A stretch of DNA of 64,000 nt from an uncultured Lachnospiraceae bacterium. GTDB lineage: Bacteria > Bacillota > Clostridia > Lachnospirales > Lachnospiraceae. Of the stretch, positions 1 to 7,284 are shown piece by piece. The notes beneath the pieces are model-generated. The model searched no databases, was not told the origin of the DNA, and was given only the letters and a program-made list of their open reading frames with translations. The stretch covers positions 10,697 through 74,696 of the forward strand of contig UQVK01000008.1 of NCBI GenBank assembly GCA_900544445.1, read 5' to 3'. The position numbers and the translations under genes are program-made. Numbering within the stretch: the first letter of the stretch is position 1; every line of letters begins with the position of its first letter.

Positions 1-639
1 GCCAACGGCGTATTTTCCGCCAACGAATATCTGACCAGAAGCAACCTGATGAAGGCCTTCCGCGAGGATTCCGATACCCCCATCATGCGCGGTAAGAAGG
101 TCGCTGTGGTCGGCGGCGGAAACGTGGCCATGGACGCCGCAAGAACGGCTCTGCGTCTGGGCGCTGAGGTGCATATTGTATACAGAAGAAGCGAGGAGGA
201 GCTTCCCGCCCGTGTGGAGGAAGTGCATCATGCAAAGGAGGAAGGCATCATCTTTGATCTGCTGACCAATCCGGTGGAGATCCTGGAGGATGAAAACAAC
301 TGGGTATGCGGGATGAAGTGCATCCGGATGGAGCTGGGCGAGCCCGATGCCTCCGGCAGAAGACGCCCAGTTGAGATCCCCGGTTCCGAGTTTGTCATCG
401 ACTGCGACACGGTCATCATGTCCCTGGGAACCTCCCCGAACCCGCTGATCTCTTCCACGACCAAGGGGCTTGAGGTCAACAGAAGAAAATGTATCGTTGC
501 CGACGAGGAGTATGGAAAAACCTCGAAGGAAGGCGTATATGCGGGTGGAGACGCCGTGACGGGAGCTGCAACGGTAATTCTGGCGATGGGAGCCGGAAAG
601 GCCGGCGCGAAGGGAATTGACGAATATCTGTCCAGATAA
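1..639 (+). CDS. gltA: Glutamate synthase small subunit / NfnB-type NADPH oxidoreductase (3' end)
   Basis: This is the C-terminal 212 residues of a flavin- and NADPH-dependent oxidoreductase; the reading frame is already open at base 1 and the N-terminus lies outside the window. A Rossmann NADPH-binding motif (GGGNVAMDAARTALRLGA) is followed by the YRRSEEELPAR segment and a C-terminal FAD-contacting motif (VYAGGDAVTGAATVILAMGAG up to the alanine-rich helix). The family includes the GltA/GltD small subunit of glutamate synthase and NfnB of the ferredoxin:NADP transhydrogenase; the fragment cannot separate these. In Clostridia a stand-alone copy is often paired with a ferredoxin-NADP reductase alpha subunit upstream, which would lie before base 1. 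Confidence 0.8.
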   Translation, partial: ANGVFSANEYLTRSNLMKAFREDSDTPIMRGKKVAVVGGGNVAMDAARTALRLGAEVHIVYRRSEEELPARVEEVHHAKEEGIIFDLLTNPVEILEDENNWVCGMKCIRMELGEPDASGRRRPVEIPGSEFVIDCDTVIMSLGTSPNPLISSTTKGLEVNRRKCIVADEEYGKTSKEGVYAGGDAVTGAATVILAMGAGKAGAKGIDEYLSR

Positions 640-682
640 AATTTTTCCGGATAACGACATTTAAGGCAGCATGGAGGAGACA

Positions 683-991
683 ATGGTTAATCATATTGTA
701 ATGTGGAATTTTAATCCGGAGCTTACAGAAGAGGAACGCATGGAGGCCGGCAGGAAAATCCGCCGGATGCTCCTGCACGTGGCAGAAGAGGCGAAGGGCG
801 TATTCAGCCTTCAGGTTTATACCAATGAGCTGGCATCCAGCAACCGGGATATCGCCCTGATTTCCCGGTTTGAAACGCTGGACGATCTGGCGGCCTACCA
901 GGTGCATCCGGAGCATGTGAAGGCGGCGTCCTATATCAAAACCGTCACCTGTGACCGCACCTGTTTTGATTACGTGGATTCGGAAGAATAA
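683..991 (+). CDS. Dabb (stress-responsive alpha/beta barrel) family protein
   Basis: A 102-residue protein starting MVNHIVMWNF, the usual opening of the Dabb family, small dimeric ferredoxin-like barrels of largely unknown substrate. The His near the N-terminus and the C-terminal HPEHVKAASYIKTV segment fit the family. The ATG at 683 is preferred to the in-frame ATG at 671 because GGAGG at 673-677 lies five bases upstream of 683. It follows the oxidoreductase by 43 bases on the same strand and may share its transcript. The enzymatic role, if any, is not known. Confidence 0.8.
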   Translation: MVNHIVMWNFNPELTEEERMEAGRKIRRMLLHVAEEAKGVFSLQVYTNELASSNRDIALISRFETLDDLAAYQVHPEHVKAASYIKTVTCDRTCFDYVDSEE

Positions 992-1011
992 CTGCGGAAT
1001 GGAGGAGACTT

Positions 1012-1911
1012 ATGCCCTGGTGTCCCAAATGCAGAAATGAATATGTGGAAGGGATGACCGTGTGCGCGGACTGCGGCTGTGCGCTGGTGGACTCTCCGGA
1101 GGAGTTTCCCCGCGCCGGCCTGGAGCAGGGCGCGCAGGATAAAATGCAGGAGCTGGTGCGTTTCCTCACTGTGAACGGAGTCGCGGGCGTCAGGCTGGAG
1201 GAAACGGAGCTTCCTGAGGAAAAGCTGGTCACAGTGGAGGAAAAGGAGCTTACAAGGGCCGAACGGTACAAGGCCGTTTTCCTGAAGGAGTGGGCCAGGG
1301 AACATCCGCAGGAGCGGGAAGAAGGAATGGAGGCGTCGCCGGAGGAAATGACGGAAGCTTACGAAACAGAGCCGGAATCCGGGCAGCAGGAAGGGATGGA
1401 CCGGATGGAGACAAAGGGCCTTTCCGGCTCTGCCGTCTATGAAAACGCTTCCCAGAAGGCGGAAAGCTTCCGCTCCGGAGCCTGGATGCTGATCCTTGTG
1501 GGAGCGGCCGGCCTGATCCTTCTGGCGCTCGCCATCGCGGGCTTTCTGCCTGTGCGTCTTTCCGGATTTTCCGGAGTCCTTTCCGGCCTGGTGATGGGCG
1601 TTCTGTTTCTGGCGTTCCTTCTTTCCGGCATTTCCTCTCTGAAAACCTCCCGCCAGCTGGGAGGAAAGGCAAAGAAGGAAGCCGGACTGAGAGAGGAGCT
1701 GCTTGCCTGGTGCCGGGATCATCTTCTGGCAGAGGAAATTGACGCTTCTATCGAGGAGCTTCCGGAATCCGAGGAGGAACGCTATTTTAAACGGACGGAG
1801 CGGATCCACAGCCTGATTGTCCGGAATTTTGAAAACCTGGATGAGGGCTGGCTGGAAGGCTTTGTGGATGAGATTTACACGGAGTATTTTGACGCGCCGG
1901 AGGAAGTATGA
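1012..1911 (+). CDS. Zinc-ribbon membrane protein, function unknown
   Basis: A 299-residue protein. The N-terminus carries a rubredoxin-like zinc ribbon (CPKC at residues 4-7, CADC at about 19-22). An acidic, Glu-rich linker follows, then two hydrophobic segments at roughly residues 160-180 and 190-207, and a charged C-terminal domain with many Glu. It is probably an integral membrane protein with cytoplasmic ends. GGAGG lies just before the ATG. Its stop overlaps the rlmH start (ATGA), so the two are translationally coupled. I do not recognise a specific function; zinc-ribbon plus membrane proteins of this type are common in Lachnospiraceae. Confidence 0.75.
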   Translation: MPWCPKCRNEYVEGMTVCADCGCALVDSPEEFPRAGLEQGAQDKMQELVRFLTVNGVAGVRLEETELPEEKLVTVEEKELTRAERYKAVFLKEWAREHPQEREEGMEASPEEMTEAYETEPESGQQEGMDRMETKGLSGSAVYENASQKAESFRSGAWMLILVGAAGLILLALAIAGFLPVRLSGFSGVLSGLVMGVLFLAFLLSGISSLKTSRQLGGKAKKEAGLREELLAWCRDHLLAEEIDASIEELPESEEERYFKRTERIHSLIVRNFENLDEGWLEGFVDEIYTEYFDAPEEV

Positions 1912-2387
1912 AGTTTTCCATTTTATGTGTTGGGAAAATCAAGGAGAGTTTTTACCGGGATGCGGTCGCGGAATACGCAAAACGGCTGTCCCGCTATGGA
2001 AAGCTGGAAATTCTGGAAGTGGCGGATGAGAAGACGCCGGATGAGCCCAGTGAGGCACAGCGGCTTCAGATTCTGAAAAAGGAAGGGGAGCGGCTGAAAA
2101 AAGTTCTGGCAAAGGACGCTTTTCATGTGGCGCTTGCCATTGACGGGCAGAAGATGGATTCTGTCCGTTTTGCTGCACGGCTGGAACAGCTGGGCGTTTC
2201 CGGGGTTAGTCATGTTCAGTTTCTGATCGGAGGCTCTCTCGGCCTGGATCAGGAGCTTCTGAACGGCGCCGATCTGAAACTCAGCTTTTCCGACATGACC
2301 TTTCCCCATCAGCTCATGCGGGTGATCCTTCTGGAGCAGATTTACCGGGCGCAGCGCATCACGAGTGGGGAGCCGTATCATAAATAG
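1908..2387 (+). CDS. rlmH: 23S rRNA (pseudouridine1915-N3)-methyltransferase RlmH
   Basis: A 159-residue SPOUT-class methyltransferase that methylates pseudouridine 1915 in helix 69 of 23S rRNA, using SAM, on assembled 70S ribosomes. The C-terminal trefoil-knot signature is present (FLIGGSLGLDQELL, then LSFSDMTFPHQLMR and EQIYRAQRI..EPYHK at the very end). The length matches the family. The start overlaps the preceding gene by four bases, giving coupling, and the nucleoside hydrolase begins nine bases after the stop. Confidence 0.96.
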   Translation: MKFSILCVGKIKESFYRDAVAEYAKRLSRYGKLEILEVADEKTPDEPSEAQRLQILKKEGERLKKVLAKDAFHVALAIDGQKMDSVRFAARLEQLGVSGVSHVQFLIGGSLGLDQELLNGADLKLSFSDMTFPHQLMRVILLEQIYRAQRITSGEPYHK

Positions 2388-2396
2388 GGGGATTTC

Positions 2397-3305
2397 ATGG
2401 AAAAGATATTGCTGGATACGGACATTGGGGGAGATATTGACGACGCGATCTGTCTCGCCTACCTGCTGAAAGAACCGCAATGCGAGCTGGTTGGGATCAC
2501 GACAGTCTGCGGCGAACCGGAAAAACGTGCGGCGGTGGCGGACGCAATTTGCCGGGCTGCGGGAAAACGGGTTCCGATCGTGGCAGGGCTGGATACCACC
2601 ATGCAGCCCATTCCGCTGTATCCTACGCCGGACGGCGCTGATGCGTTGAAATTCTGGCCGCATGATACCTATGAAAAGGCGGATGCCCCTGCTTTTCTGT
2701 ATCGGAAAATAAAGGAAAATCCCCATGAGCTGATCTTGATCGGGATTGGCAATATGACAAATATCGCTACCCTTTTCACTTCGTATCCCGATGCGGCCGG
2801 ACTGCTGAAGGGGCTGTATGTCATGAACGGCTATTTCGGCGCAGAACCGCTGCCGGACCCTTATTATAACTGGAATTCCTGGGCCGATCCTGCGGCATCC
2901 GGAATCGTGTTTTCTGCGCGCACCGCGGTACACCGTGTCGTCCCTCTGGAGGTCACGGACGGGCTTACGATAGAATCCGGGCAGGCGAAGGTTTTATTCC
3001 GGGCAGACAGTGAGCTGATGAAAGCGGTTTTTTCCTTTGGAAATGCCTGGCTGGAAAGTTCCGGGAAGCTGACGCTGCATGATCCGCTGGCGGCTGTTTC
3101 TGTGTTTTACCCGGACATCTGCCGGTTTGAACGGGGGAAGGTGCAGGTGGAGACAGAACAGGAAAGCAATATGGGCGGCACAGCCTTTTTTCCCTCTGCG
3201 GACGGAAATGTGGAGATCGCAAGAGGCGTTGACAGGGAACGGTTTTACCGCATCTTAAGCCGTACCTTATCCGGGACTTGCATCATGGGCCGCTTTATGA
3301 TATGA
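2397..3305 (+). CDS. Inosine-uridine preferring nucleoside hydrolase family protein
   Basis: A 302-residue hydrolase that cleaves the N-glycosidic bond of ribonucleosides for base salvage. The N-terminal calcium-binding motif DTDIGGDIDDAICLAYLL replaces the canonical DTDPGxDDA: the Pro is Ile, but the clustered aspartates remain. The GIGNMTNIA and late VPLEVTD segments also fit. The C-terminus ends GRFMI, close to the normal family length of about 310. A GGGGGAT Shine-Dalgarno precedes the ATG. It is cytoplasmic (no signal peptide). The substrate cannot be read from the sequence. Confidence 0.88.
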   Translation: MEKILLDTDIGGDIDDAICLAYLLKEPQCELVGITTVCGEPEKRAAVADAICRAAGKRVPIVAGLDTTMQPIPLYPTPDGADALKFWPHDTYEKADAPAFLYRKIKENPHELILIGIGNMTNIATLFTSYPDAAGLLKGLYVMNGYFGAEPLPDPYYNWNSWADPAASGIVFSARTAVHRVVPLEVTDGLTIESGQAKVLFRADSELMKAVFSFGNAWLESSGKLTLHDPLAAVSVFYPDICRFERGKVQVETEQESNMGGTAFFPSADGNVEIARGVDRERFYRILSRTLSGTCIMGRFMI

Positions 3306-3324
3306 TATCAGAAGTTTAAAGAAA

Positions 3325-3407
3325 GGGAGGTGGCTTGATGTCGACTGTTCGCTGATAGATGGACAATAAAAATTTTCCTCACCCACGTCTGTGTGATGAG
3401 TTTTTTT
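3325..3407 (+). pseudogene. Possible decayed holin-like type I toxin locus
   Basis: A very strong ribosome-binding site (AAAGGGAGGTGG at about 3323-3334) sits just before an ATG that opens only a six-codon frame. It is followed by ATGGACAATAAAAA and a CCCACGTCT hairpin. From memory, intact holin-like small toxin loci of Clostridia show the same order: this type of RBS, a roughly 35-codon hydrophobic peptide ending in a Lys/Asn-rich tail, then a CCCACGTCT stem belonging to an antisense RNA terminator. Here the hydrophobic core is missing, so it would be a remnant. This is pattern memory, not a database match. Confidence 0.35.
3378..3407 (+). terminator. Hairpin with seven-T tract after the nucleoside hydrolase
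   Basis: A short stem (CTCA...CAC gtct GTG...TGAG, 3378-3400) is followed directly by TTTTTTT at 3401-3407, the layout of an intrinsic terminator. It may end the upstream transcript or be the remnant of an antisense RNA terminator from the decayed toxin locus. Confidence 0.5.
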
Positions 3408-3595
3408 GTCGTACCTGTTTGCGGACAGCTTCATCCGGTCTCCTTTGATACGGAACGGATGGCGTGCTTTGCACGTCATCTGTTGTTTTCAGAGCATTTT
3501 TTCCTGGAAAGCGGCGAAGGGCAGCTTTCCTGTGTCGGAAAGCAGGATTACCGGCAAACAGGCAGACGGATAACTCAGTGAGGCGGGTTGTCCGT

Positions 3596-3636
3596 TTTTT
3601 GGTACACAGAAAAGCTTCTTTCCTGTGTACCAAAAA
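3596..3636. repeat. Perfect 14-base inverted repeat (hairpin)
   Basis: TTTTTGGTACACAG (3596-3609) is exactly complementary to CTGTGTACCAAAAA (3623-3636), with a further AAAG/CTTT pairing inside. The T-run is on the 5' arm and pairs with the A-run, so it is not a normal U-tailed terminator in either direction. It lies in a gene-free stretch (3306-3820). Confidence 0.7.
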
Positions 3637-3650
3637 CGCTCCGCGAAGGA

Positions 3651-3733
3651 TGCGCACTCGCGCGAAAGGAAACTATTGCCTGACGGCAATCGCGCTCGGC
3701 GCGAGTGGTGCGCATGATGCGGATCGCATCATG
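3651..3733. repeat. Nested inverted repeats before the RNHCP genes
   Basis: Three stems are nested or adjacent: an outer one TGCGCA-CTCGCGC (3651-3663) with GCGCGAG...TGCGCA (3699-3714); an inner perfect ATTGCC-TGAC-GGCAAT (3675-3690); and a neighbouring perfect CATGATGCG-GAT-CGCATCATG (3713-3733). Together they could form a branched RNA or DNA cruciform in the leader of the zinc-ribbon genes. No protein-coding potential is evident here. Confidence 0.65.
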
Positions 3734-3820
3734 GCACACACTTTTTTATTGTCTGTCAAAAGAAAAAGGAGAAAAGAAAATGACAATCAGATCAGAAAAG
3801 ACTTTACAAGGATTATTATT

Positions 3821-4219
3821 ATGGAACGTGAGAAAGAAATCGATCGGTGCCCAAACTGCGGCTGGACCTCCATGGGGGAAAGCGGCGGAAGGGATCACTG
3901 CCCTAACTGCCTGTGTGGAATTCACAGGGAAGACGTCGGATACGGGGAATGCGGCGGAACCCTGGAACCGGTGAGCGTCTGGATTAAGGAGGACGACTGC
4001 TGGGAAATCATTCAGCGATGCCGCCTGTGCGGAAAAATGACGGCTTCCGCCGTCGCTGACGACGACAACCGTATCAAGCTTTTATCAGTCGCGTCAAAGC
4101 CGCTGTCATTCCCGCCATTTCCCATTGAAAAGCTGGAAGAACTGACCAGAATTATGGGAGGCAGCGGAGAGCTTGAGAAAAGTACGACAGGAGGACATCA
4201 GAATGAACAGAGAAAATAA
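3821..4219 (+). CDS. RNHCP-like zinc-ribbon protein (copy 1)
   Basis: A 132-residue cytoplasmic protein with three Cys pairs: CPNC (residues about 9-12), RDHCPNCLCGIH (about 24-35) and CRLC (about 63-66). The middle block matches the RNHCP motif with Asp in place of Asn. RNHCP proteins are small zinc-binding proteins of unknown function. The ATG at 3821 is chosen because AAGGA lies about eight bases upstream and the protein match begins there; the open frame extends upstream into hairpin DNA without similarity. The last 17 bases overlap copy 2, so both are one translational unit. Confidence 0.75.
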   Translation: MEREKEIDRCPNCGWTSMGESGGRDHCPNCLCGIHREDVGYGECGGTLEPVSVWIKEDDCWEIIQRCRLCGKMTASAVADDDNRIKLLSVASKPLSFPPFPIEKLEELTRIMGGSGELEKSTTGGHQNEQRK

Positions 4220-4616
4220 GAAACGAAAATATGACAAAAAATACTTCAGAACGCATCCCTGCACGGATTCCTTTACCTGCAGGGTCTGCGGCTGGCCGGT
4301 GGTTTCGGCAGGAGCCGGGAGCGACCACAGAAACCACTGCCCCAACTGTCTGTACAGCGTCCATCTGGATGAGGAGCCGGGTGACCGGGAATCCAGCTGC
4401 CACGGCCGCATGGAACCCATCGGCGTATGGGTCAGGAAAAACGGGGAATGGGCCATCATCCATAGATGTGTGAAGTGTGGAAAAATCGCTTCCAACCGCA
4501 CCGCAGCGGACGATAATCCGATGAAGCTCATGGCGCTTGCCATGCGGCCGTTCGGCAGCACGGCGATTTCGCGGGATGCGATCAGGGGGATGACGGCCGC
4601 CATGGAACGCAGGTGA
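4203..4616 (+). CDS. RNHCP-domain zinc-ribbon protein (copy 2)
   Basis: A 137-residue paralogue of the preceding gene. It has CRVCGWPV, the exact family motif RNHCPNCLYSVHLD, a conserved CHGRMEPIGVWVRKNGEW stretch also seen in copy 1 (CGGTLEPVSVWIKEDDCW), then a CVKCGK pair and an ADDNPMKLMALAMRPF tail matching ADDDNRIKLLSVASKP of copy 1. AGGAGG about seven bases before 4203 decides the start, which lies inside the end of copy 1. A tandem duplication is the simplest origin. The N-terminus is strongly basic (NRENKKRKYDKK). The function is unknown. Confidence 0.85.
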   Translation: MNRENKKRKYDKKYFRTHPCTDSFTCRVCGWPVVSAGAGSDHRNHCPNCLYSVHLDEEPGDRESSCHGRMEPIGVWVRKNGEWAIIHRCVKCGKIASNRTAADDNPMKLMALAMRPFGSTAISRDAIRGMTAAMERR

Positions 4617-4657
4617 ACGGCCGTCCCGCAATATTATGTTTGGAAATGGAGGAAAAA

Positions 4658-5608
4658 ATGAATGTTCGGATCAGATCCCTGTATCTGTGTGTGACGGATA
4701 TGGACAGGGCGATTGACTTTTATGAAAAATTTCTGGAAAGGTCGGTTCTGAAAAGGGATGAGGTGTACAGCGTATTTGAGGCGGACGGCTTTCGTCTCGG
4801 GCTGTTTGCCTTTCAGAAGGCAGGAGAGGCGCATACGTTTGGCAGCAACTGCCTGCCCAGCATCGAGGTGGAGGATCTTGAGACGCTGCGGCAGAAGCTT
4901 TCCGGCCTTCCCGTCTGTTTTCCTCTTACCAGAATCGGAAGCAACTGGGTTGCGGAATTCGTGGACAGCGAAGGAAACCATATCGAGCTGACCGCTCCGG
5001 TGAGAGAGACAGATGCGGGCAGTATGCCGCAGGCCGGAGAGACACCGGCGGAGGGAAGTCCGGATTTCTGGCAGGAAGGAGCGGTATATTATGAATGGGG
5101 AAAGATCCGGATCCGTGCCATCAGAGAGCCGGACCCTCAGGTGATCTGTGCGGAGGAAGTGGCCCAGGGATGGGAGAATCAGAAGGAGGATAAATATTAC
5201 AAAAGGATTGCGGATCATGCGGCGCATAAGTCGATCAGCATGGTGGCGGAATATGAGGGGAACACGGCAGGCTATATCAATGTGTATCCAAACGCCCTCT
5301 GGGGCCCCTTCGGCGGCAGCGGCTGGTGCGAGATTGTGGATTTCGGCGTGCTGGAAAAATACCGCCGCCGGGGGATCGGCACCGCTCTCATGGACTGTGC
5401 GGAAAAAATCGCCGGGACATTCGCGGATACGGTCTATCTGGCGGTCGGTCTGCATGACGGCTATGGAAGCGCCCAGCGGATGTACTGTAAGCGCGGCTAT
5501 CTTCCGGACGGCTCCGGCGTCTGGTATCAAAACGCTCCCGCAGAGGCATACGGGCAGGTATGCAATGACGACGATCTGAATCTGTATTTCAGCAAACGGT
5601 TGAGATGA
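4658..5608 (+). CDS. VOC (glyoxalase-like) and GNAT acetyltransferase fusion
   Basis: A 316-residue two-domain protein. Residues 1 to about 115 form a VOC domain of the glyoxalase/bleomycin-resistance type (LYLCVTDMDRAIDFYEKFL at the start, WVAEFVDSEGNHIEL at its end). After a linker rich in Pro, Glu and Ala, residues about 145-316 form a GNAT domain with the acetyl-CoA loop YRRRGIGTALM and a late YCKRGYLPDG motif. GNAT enzymes transfer acetyl from acetyl-CoA to amines; the VOC half may bind a substrate or metal. GGAGG at 4648-4652 fixes the start at 4658. The substrate is unknown. Confidence 0.85.
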   Translation: MNVRIRSLYLCVTDMDRAIDFYEKFLERSVLKRDEVYSVFEADGFRLGLFAFQKAGEAHTFGSNCLPSIEVEDLETLRQKLSGLPVCFPLTRIGSNWVAEFVDSEGNHIELTAPVRETDAGSMPQAGETPAEGSPDFWQEGAVYYEWGKIRIRAIREPDPQVICAEEVAQGWENQKEDKYYKRIADHAAHKSISMVAEYEGNTAGYINVYPNALWGPFGGSGWCEIVDFGVLEKYRRRGIGTALMDCAEKIAGTFADTVYLAVGLHDGYGSAQRMYCKRGYLPDGSGVWYQNAPAEAYGQVCNDDDLNLYFSKRLR

Positions 5609-5685
5609 AGAGCCAGAGAAGACAGCGGAAGGGGCATTTCGAGGAAAAGGGTATGGGCCATGCCGTGACGGTCATATACTGAAGC

Positions 5686-6000
5686 ATGAGCAGAATTGGA
5701 AGAAAAAAGAGAAGAGAGAGCGCGGATCAGCGGCCCGTATTCGGAAGGAAAGAACAGCTGGCGGAGTCCCTGAAGCTTCCCAAGGATATGCTTCTGGGCG
5801 CCTCCATTCTGACCATGACGGGCAGTCATGAACTCTGGGTGGAAAATTATAAAGGAATCATTGAATATACGCCCCAGTCCATTATCCTGCAGGCGAAAAC
5901 CGGACAGATTTCCATCTGCGGCTGCGGGCTGGTCATTGACTATTACACCAACGAGGATATGAAGATCATCGGGGATATCAGATGCGTCAGCTACTTATGA
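5686..6000 (+). CDS. yqfC: Sporulation protein YqfC
   Basis: A 104-residue YqfC-family protein (KLPKDMLLGASILTMTG, then a beta-rich YTPQSIILQAK...ISICGCGLVIDYYT core). In Bacillus subtilis yqfC is expressed in the mother cell under SigE and precedes yqfD, as here. A clear Shine-Dalgarno is lacking before 5686, so the start is the weakest part of the call. It begins the run yqfC-yqfD-phoH-ybeY, the order found in many Firmicutes. Confidence 0.88.
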   Translation: MSRIGRKKRRESADQRPVFGRKEQLAESLKLPKDMLLGASILTMTGSHELWVENYKGIIEYTPQSIILQAKTGQISICGCGLVIDYYTNEDMKIIGDIRCVSYL

Positions 6001-6018
6001 CCGGGCGGAGGTAAGGAT

Positions 6019-7269
6019 GTGTTGGATGTGAAAGAATTTTTCCGGTATCTGCAGGGCTATCTGAAGATCAGGGTATGGGGCTATTCCCCGGAGCGCTTCA
6101 TGAACCTGTGCAGCAACCGCGGCATCCTGCTGTGGGACATCACGCGCCGGGAAGCGGATTATCTGATGTATATCAGTCTCTCCGGCTTCTTCCGGCTTCG
6201 CCCGGTTGTGAGAAAGACGGGAACGCGGGTCGCGATTCTGGAACGGTGCGGCCTGCCCTTTCTGCTTCGCAGAATGCGGAAAAGAAAGGTTTTTGTCATG
6301 GGGCTTCCGGCCTGTCTCGCCTTTCTCATCATCATGTCACGTTTTATCTGGGCCATCGATTTTGAAGGGAACAGAGCGGTTACGGACGACATGCTCATGG
6401 ATTTCCTGGTGGAAAACGGCGTGGAGTACGGAACGGCAAGAAGCGGGATAGATATTGAGCGTCTGGAGGAAAAGCTGCGGGAAACCTTTGACGGGATCAC
6501 CTGGACCTCCGTCACCATAGACGGGACGAGACTGATTGTGAATGTCCGGGAAAACGACCTGGTCATGACGGAGGAGGAAACGAAGGAAGCGCTTGACGGA
6601 TACCCCGGAAGCGATCTTCTGGCCACCCAGGATGGAACGGTGGTCTCCATTCTGACCAGAAAGGGCGTGCCGCAGGTGACCGCCGGGATGGAGGTGAAAA
6701 AGGGAGATGTTCTCGTGTCCGGAGCCGTTCCCGTCCTTGCGGATGACGGTACCGTAAGAGAATACCAGTACTGCCACGCCGATGCGGATGTGGTGGTCTC
6801 CTATGAGGTGACCTATGAGGAAACGCTTGCGCTGAACTACGAATATAAAAATTATACGGGGAGGGAAAAGAAGGATTTTTTTCTTTCTTTCGGGGGAAGA
6901 CAGTTTGTATTCCGGCTGGGAGGCTGCTCTTTCCTGAAATATGATACCGTGATGGATGCCAGACAGCTGAAGGTCCTGGGACAGATTTATCTGCCTTTTT
7001 ACTATGGTTTTGAGGTGAAAAGGGAATACCTTGAGGTGGAGGCAGTGTATCAGAAAGAACAGGCAGAGGAGATCCTGGAAGGGCGTCTGGAGAAAAAAAT
7101 TGAAGGTTTGTATGATTTGGGGGTTCAAATCATGCAAAAAAATGTTACAATAAATACAGTCGGCGGTTCTGTATTCCTAAATGCATCGCTTGATGTGGAA
7201 GGAAAAACCGGTCAGTCAAGACCGCTGTCCGGTAAGCAGCCGGAACCGGCTGACGAAGAGGAAACGTAA
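6019..7269 (+). CDS. yqfD: Sporulation protein YqfD
   Basis: A 416-residue membrane-anchored sporulation protein. The basic N-terminal domain is followed by one hydrophobic segment at about residues 92-112 (FVMGLPACLAFLIIMSRFIW) and a large extracytoplasmic region of repeated beta domains; it belongs to the YqfD/SpoIV-associated family. The start is GTG at 6019, with GGAGG at 6007-6011 seven bases upstream; no in-frame ATG fits. The C-terminus is Pro/Glu-rich and dispensable-looking. It sits 18 bases after yqfC and 15 before phoH, in one operon. Confidence 0.9.
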   Translation: MLDVKEFFRYLQGYLKIRVWGYSPERFMNLCSNRGILLWDITRREADYLMYISLSGFFRLRPVVRKTGTRVAILERCGLPFLLRRMRKRKVFVMGLPACLAFLIIMSRFIWAIDFEGNRAVTDDMLMDFLVENGVEYGTARSGIDIERLEEKLRETFDGITWTSVTIDGTRLIVNVRENDLVMTEEETKEALDGYPGSDLLATQDGTVVSILTRKGVPQVTAGMEVKKGDVLVSGAVPVLADDGTVREYQYCHADADVVVSYEVTYEETLALNYEYKNYTGREKKDFFLSFGGRQFVFRLGGCSFLKYDTVMDARQLKVLGQIYLPFYYGFEVKREYLEVEAVYQKEQAEEILEGRLEKKIEGLYDLGVQIMQKNVTINTVGGSVFLNASLDVEGKTGQSRPLSGKQPEPADEEET

Positions 7270-7284
7270 AGACGGGAGCAGTCA

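Noticed and set aside
3780-3974. ATG at 3780 with a good AGGAG upstream
   Set aside because: Its frame is not that of the RNHCP protein and encodes no recognisable product; it may be a leader peptide or a chance site.
5609-5685. SigE-like promoter before yqfC (CATATACT)
   Set aside because: The -35 part is not convincing at the right distance, so it is not listed as a feature.
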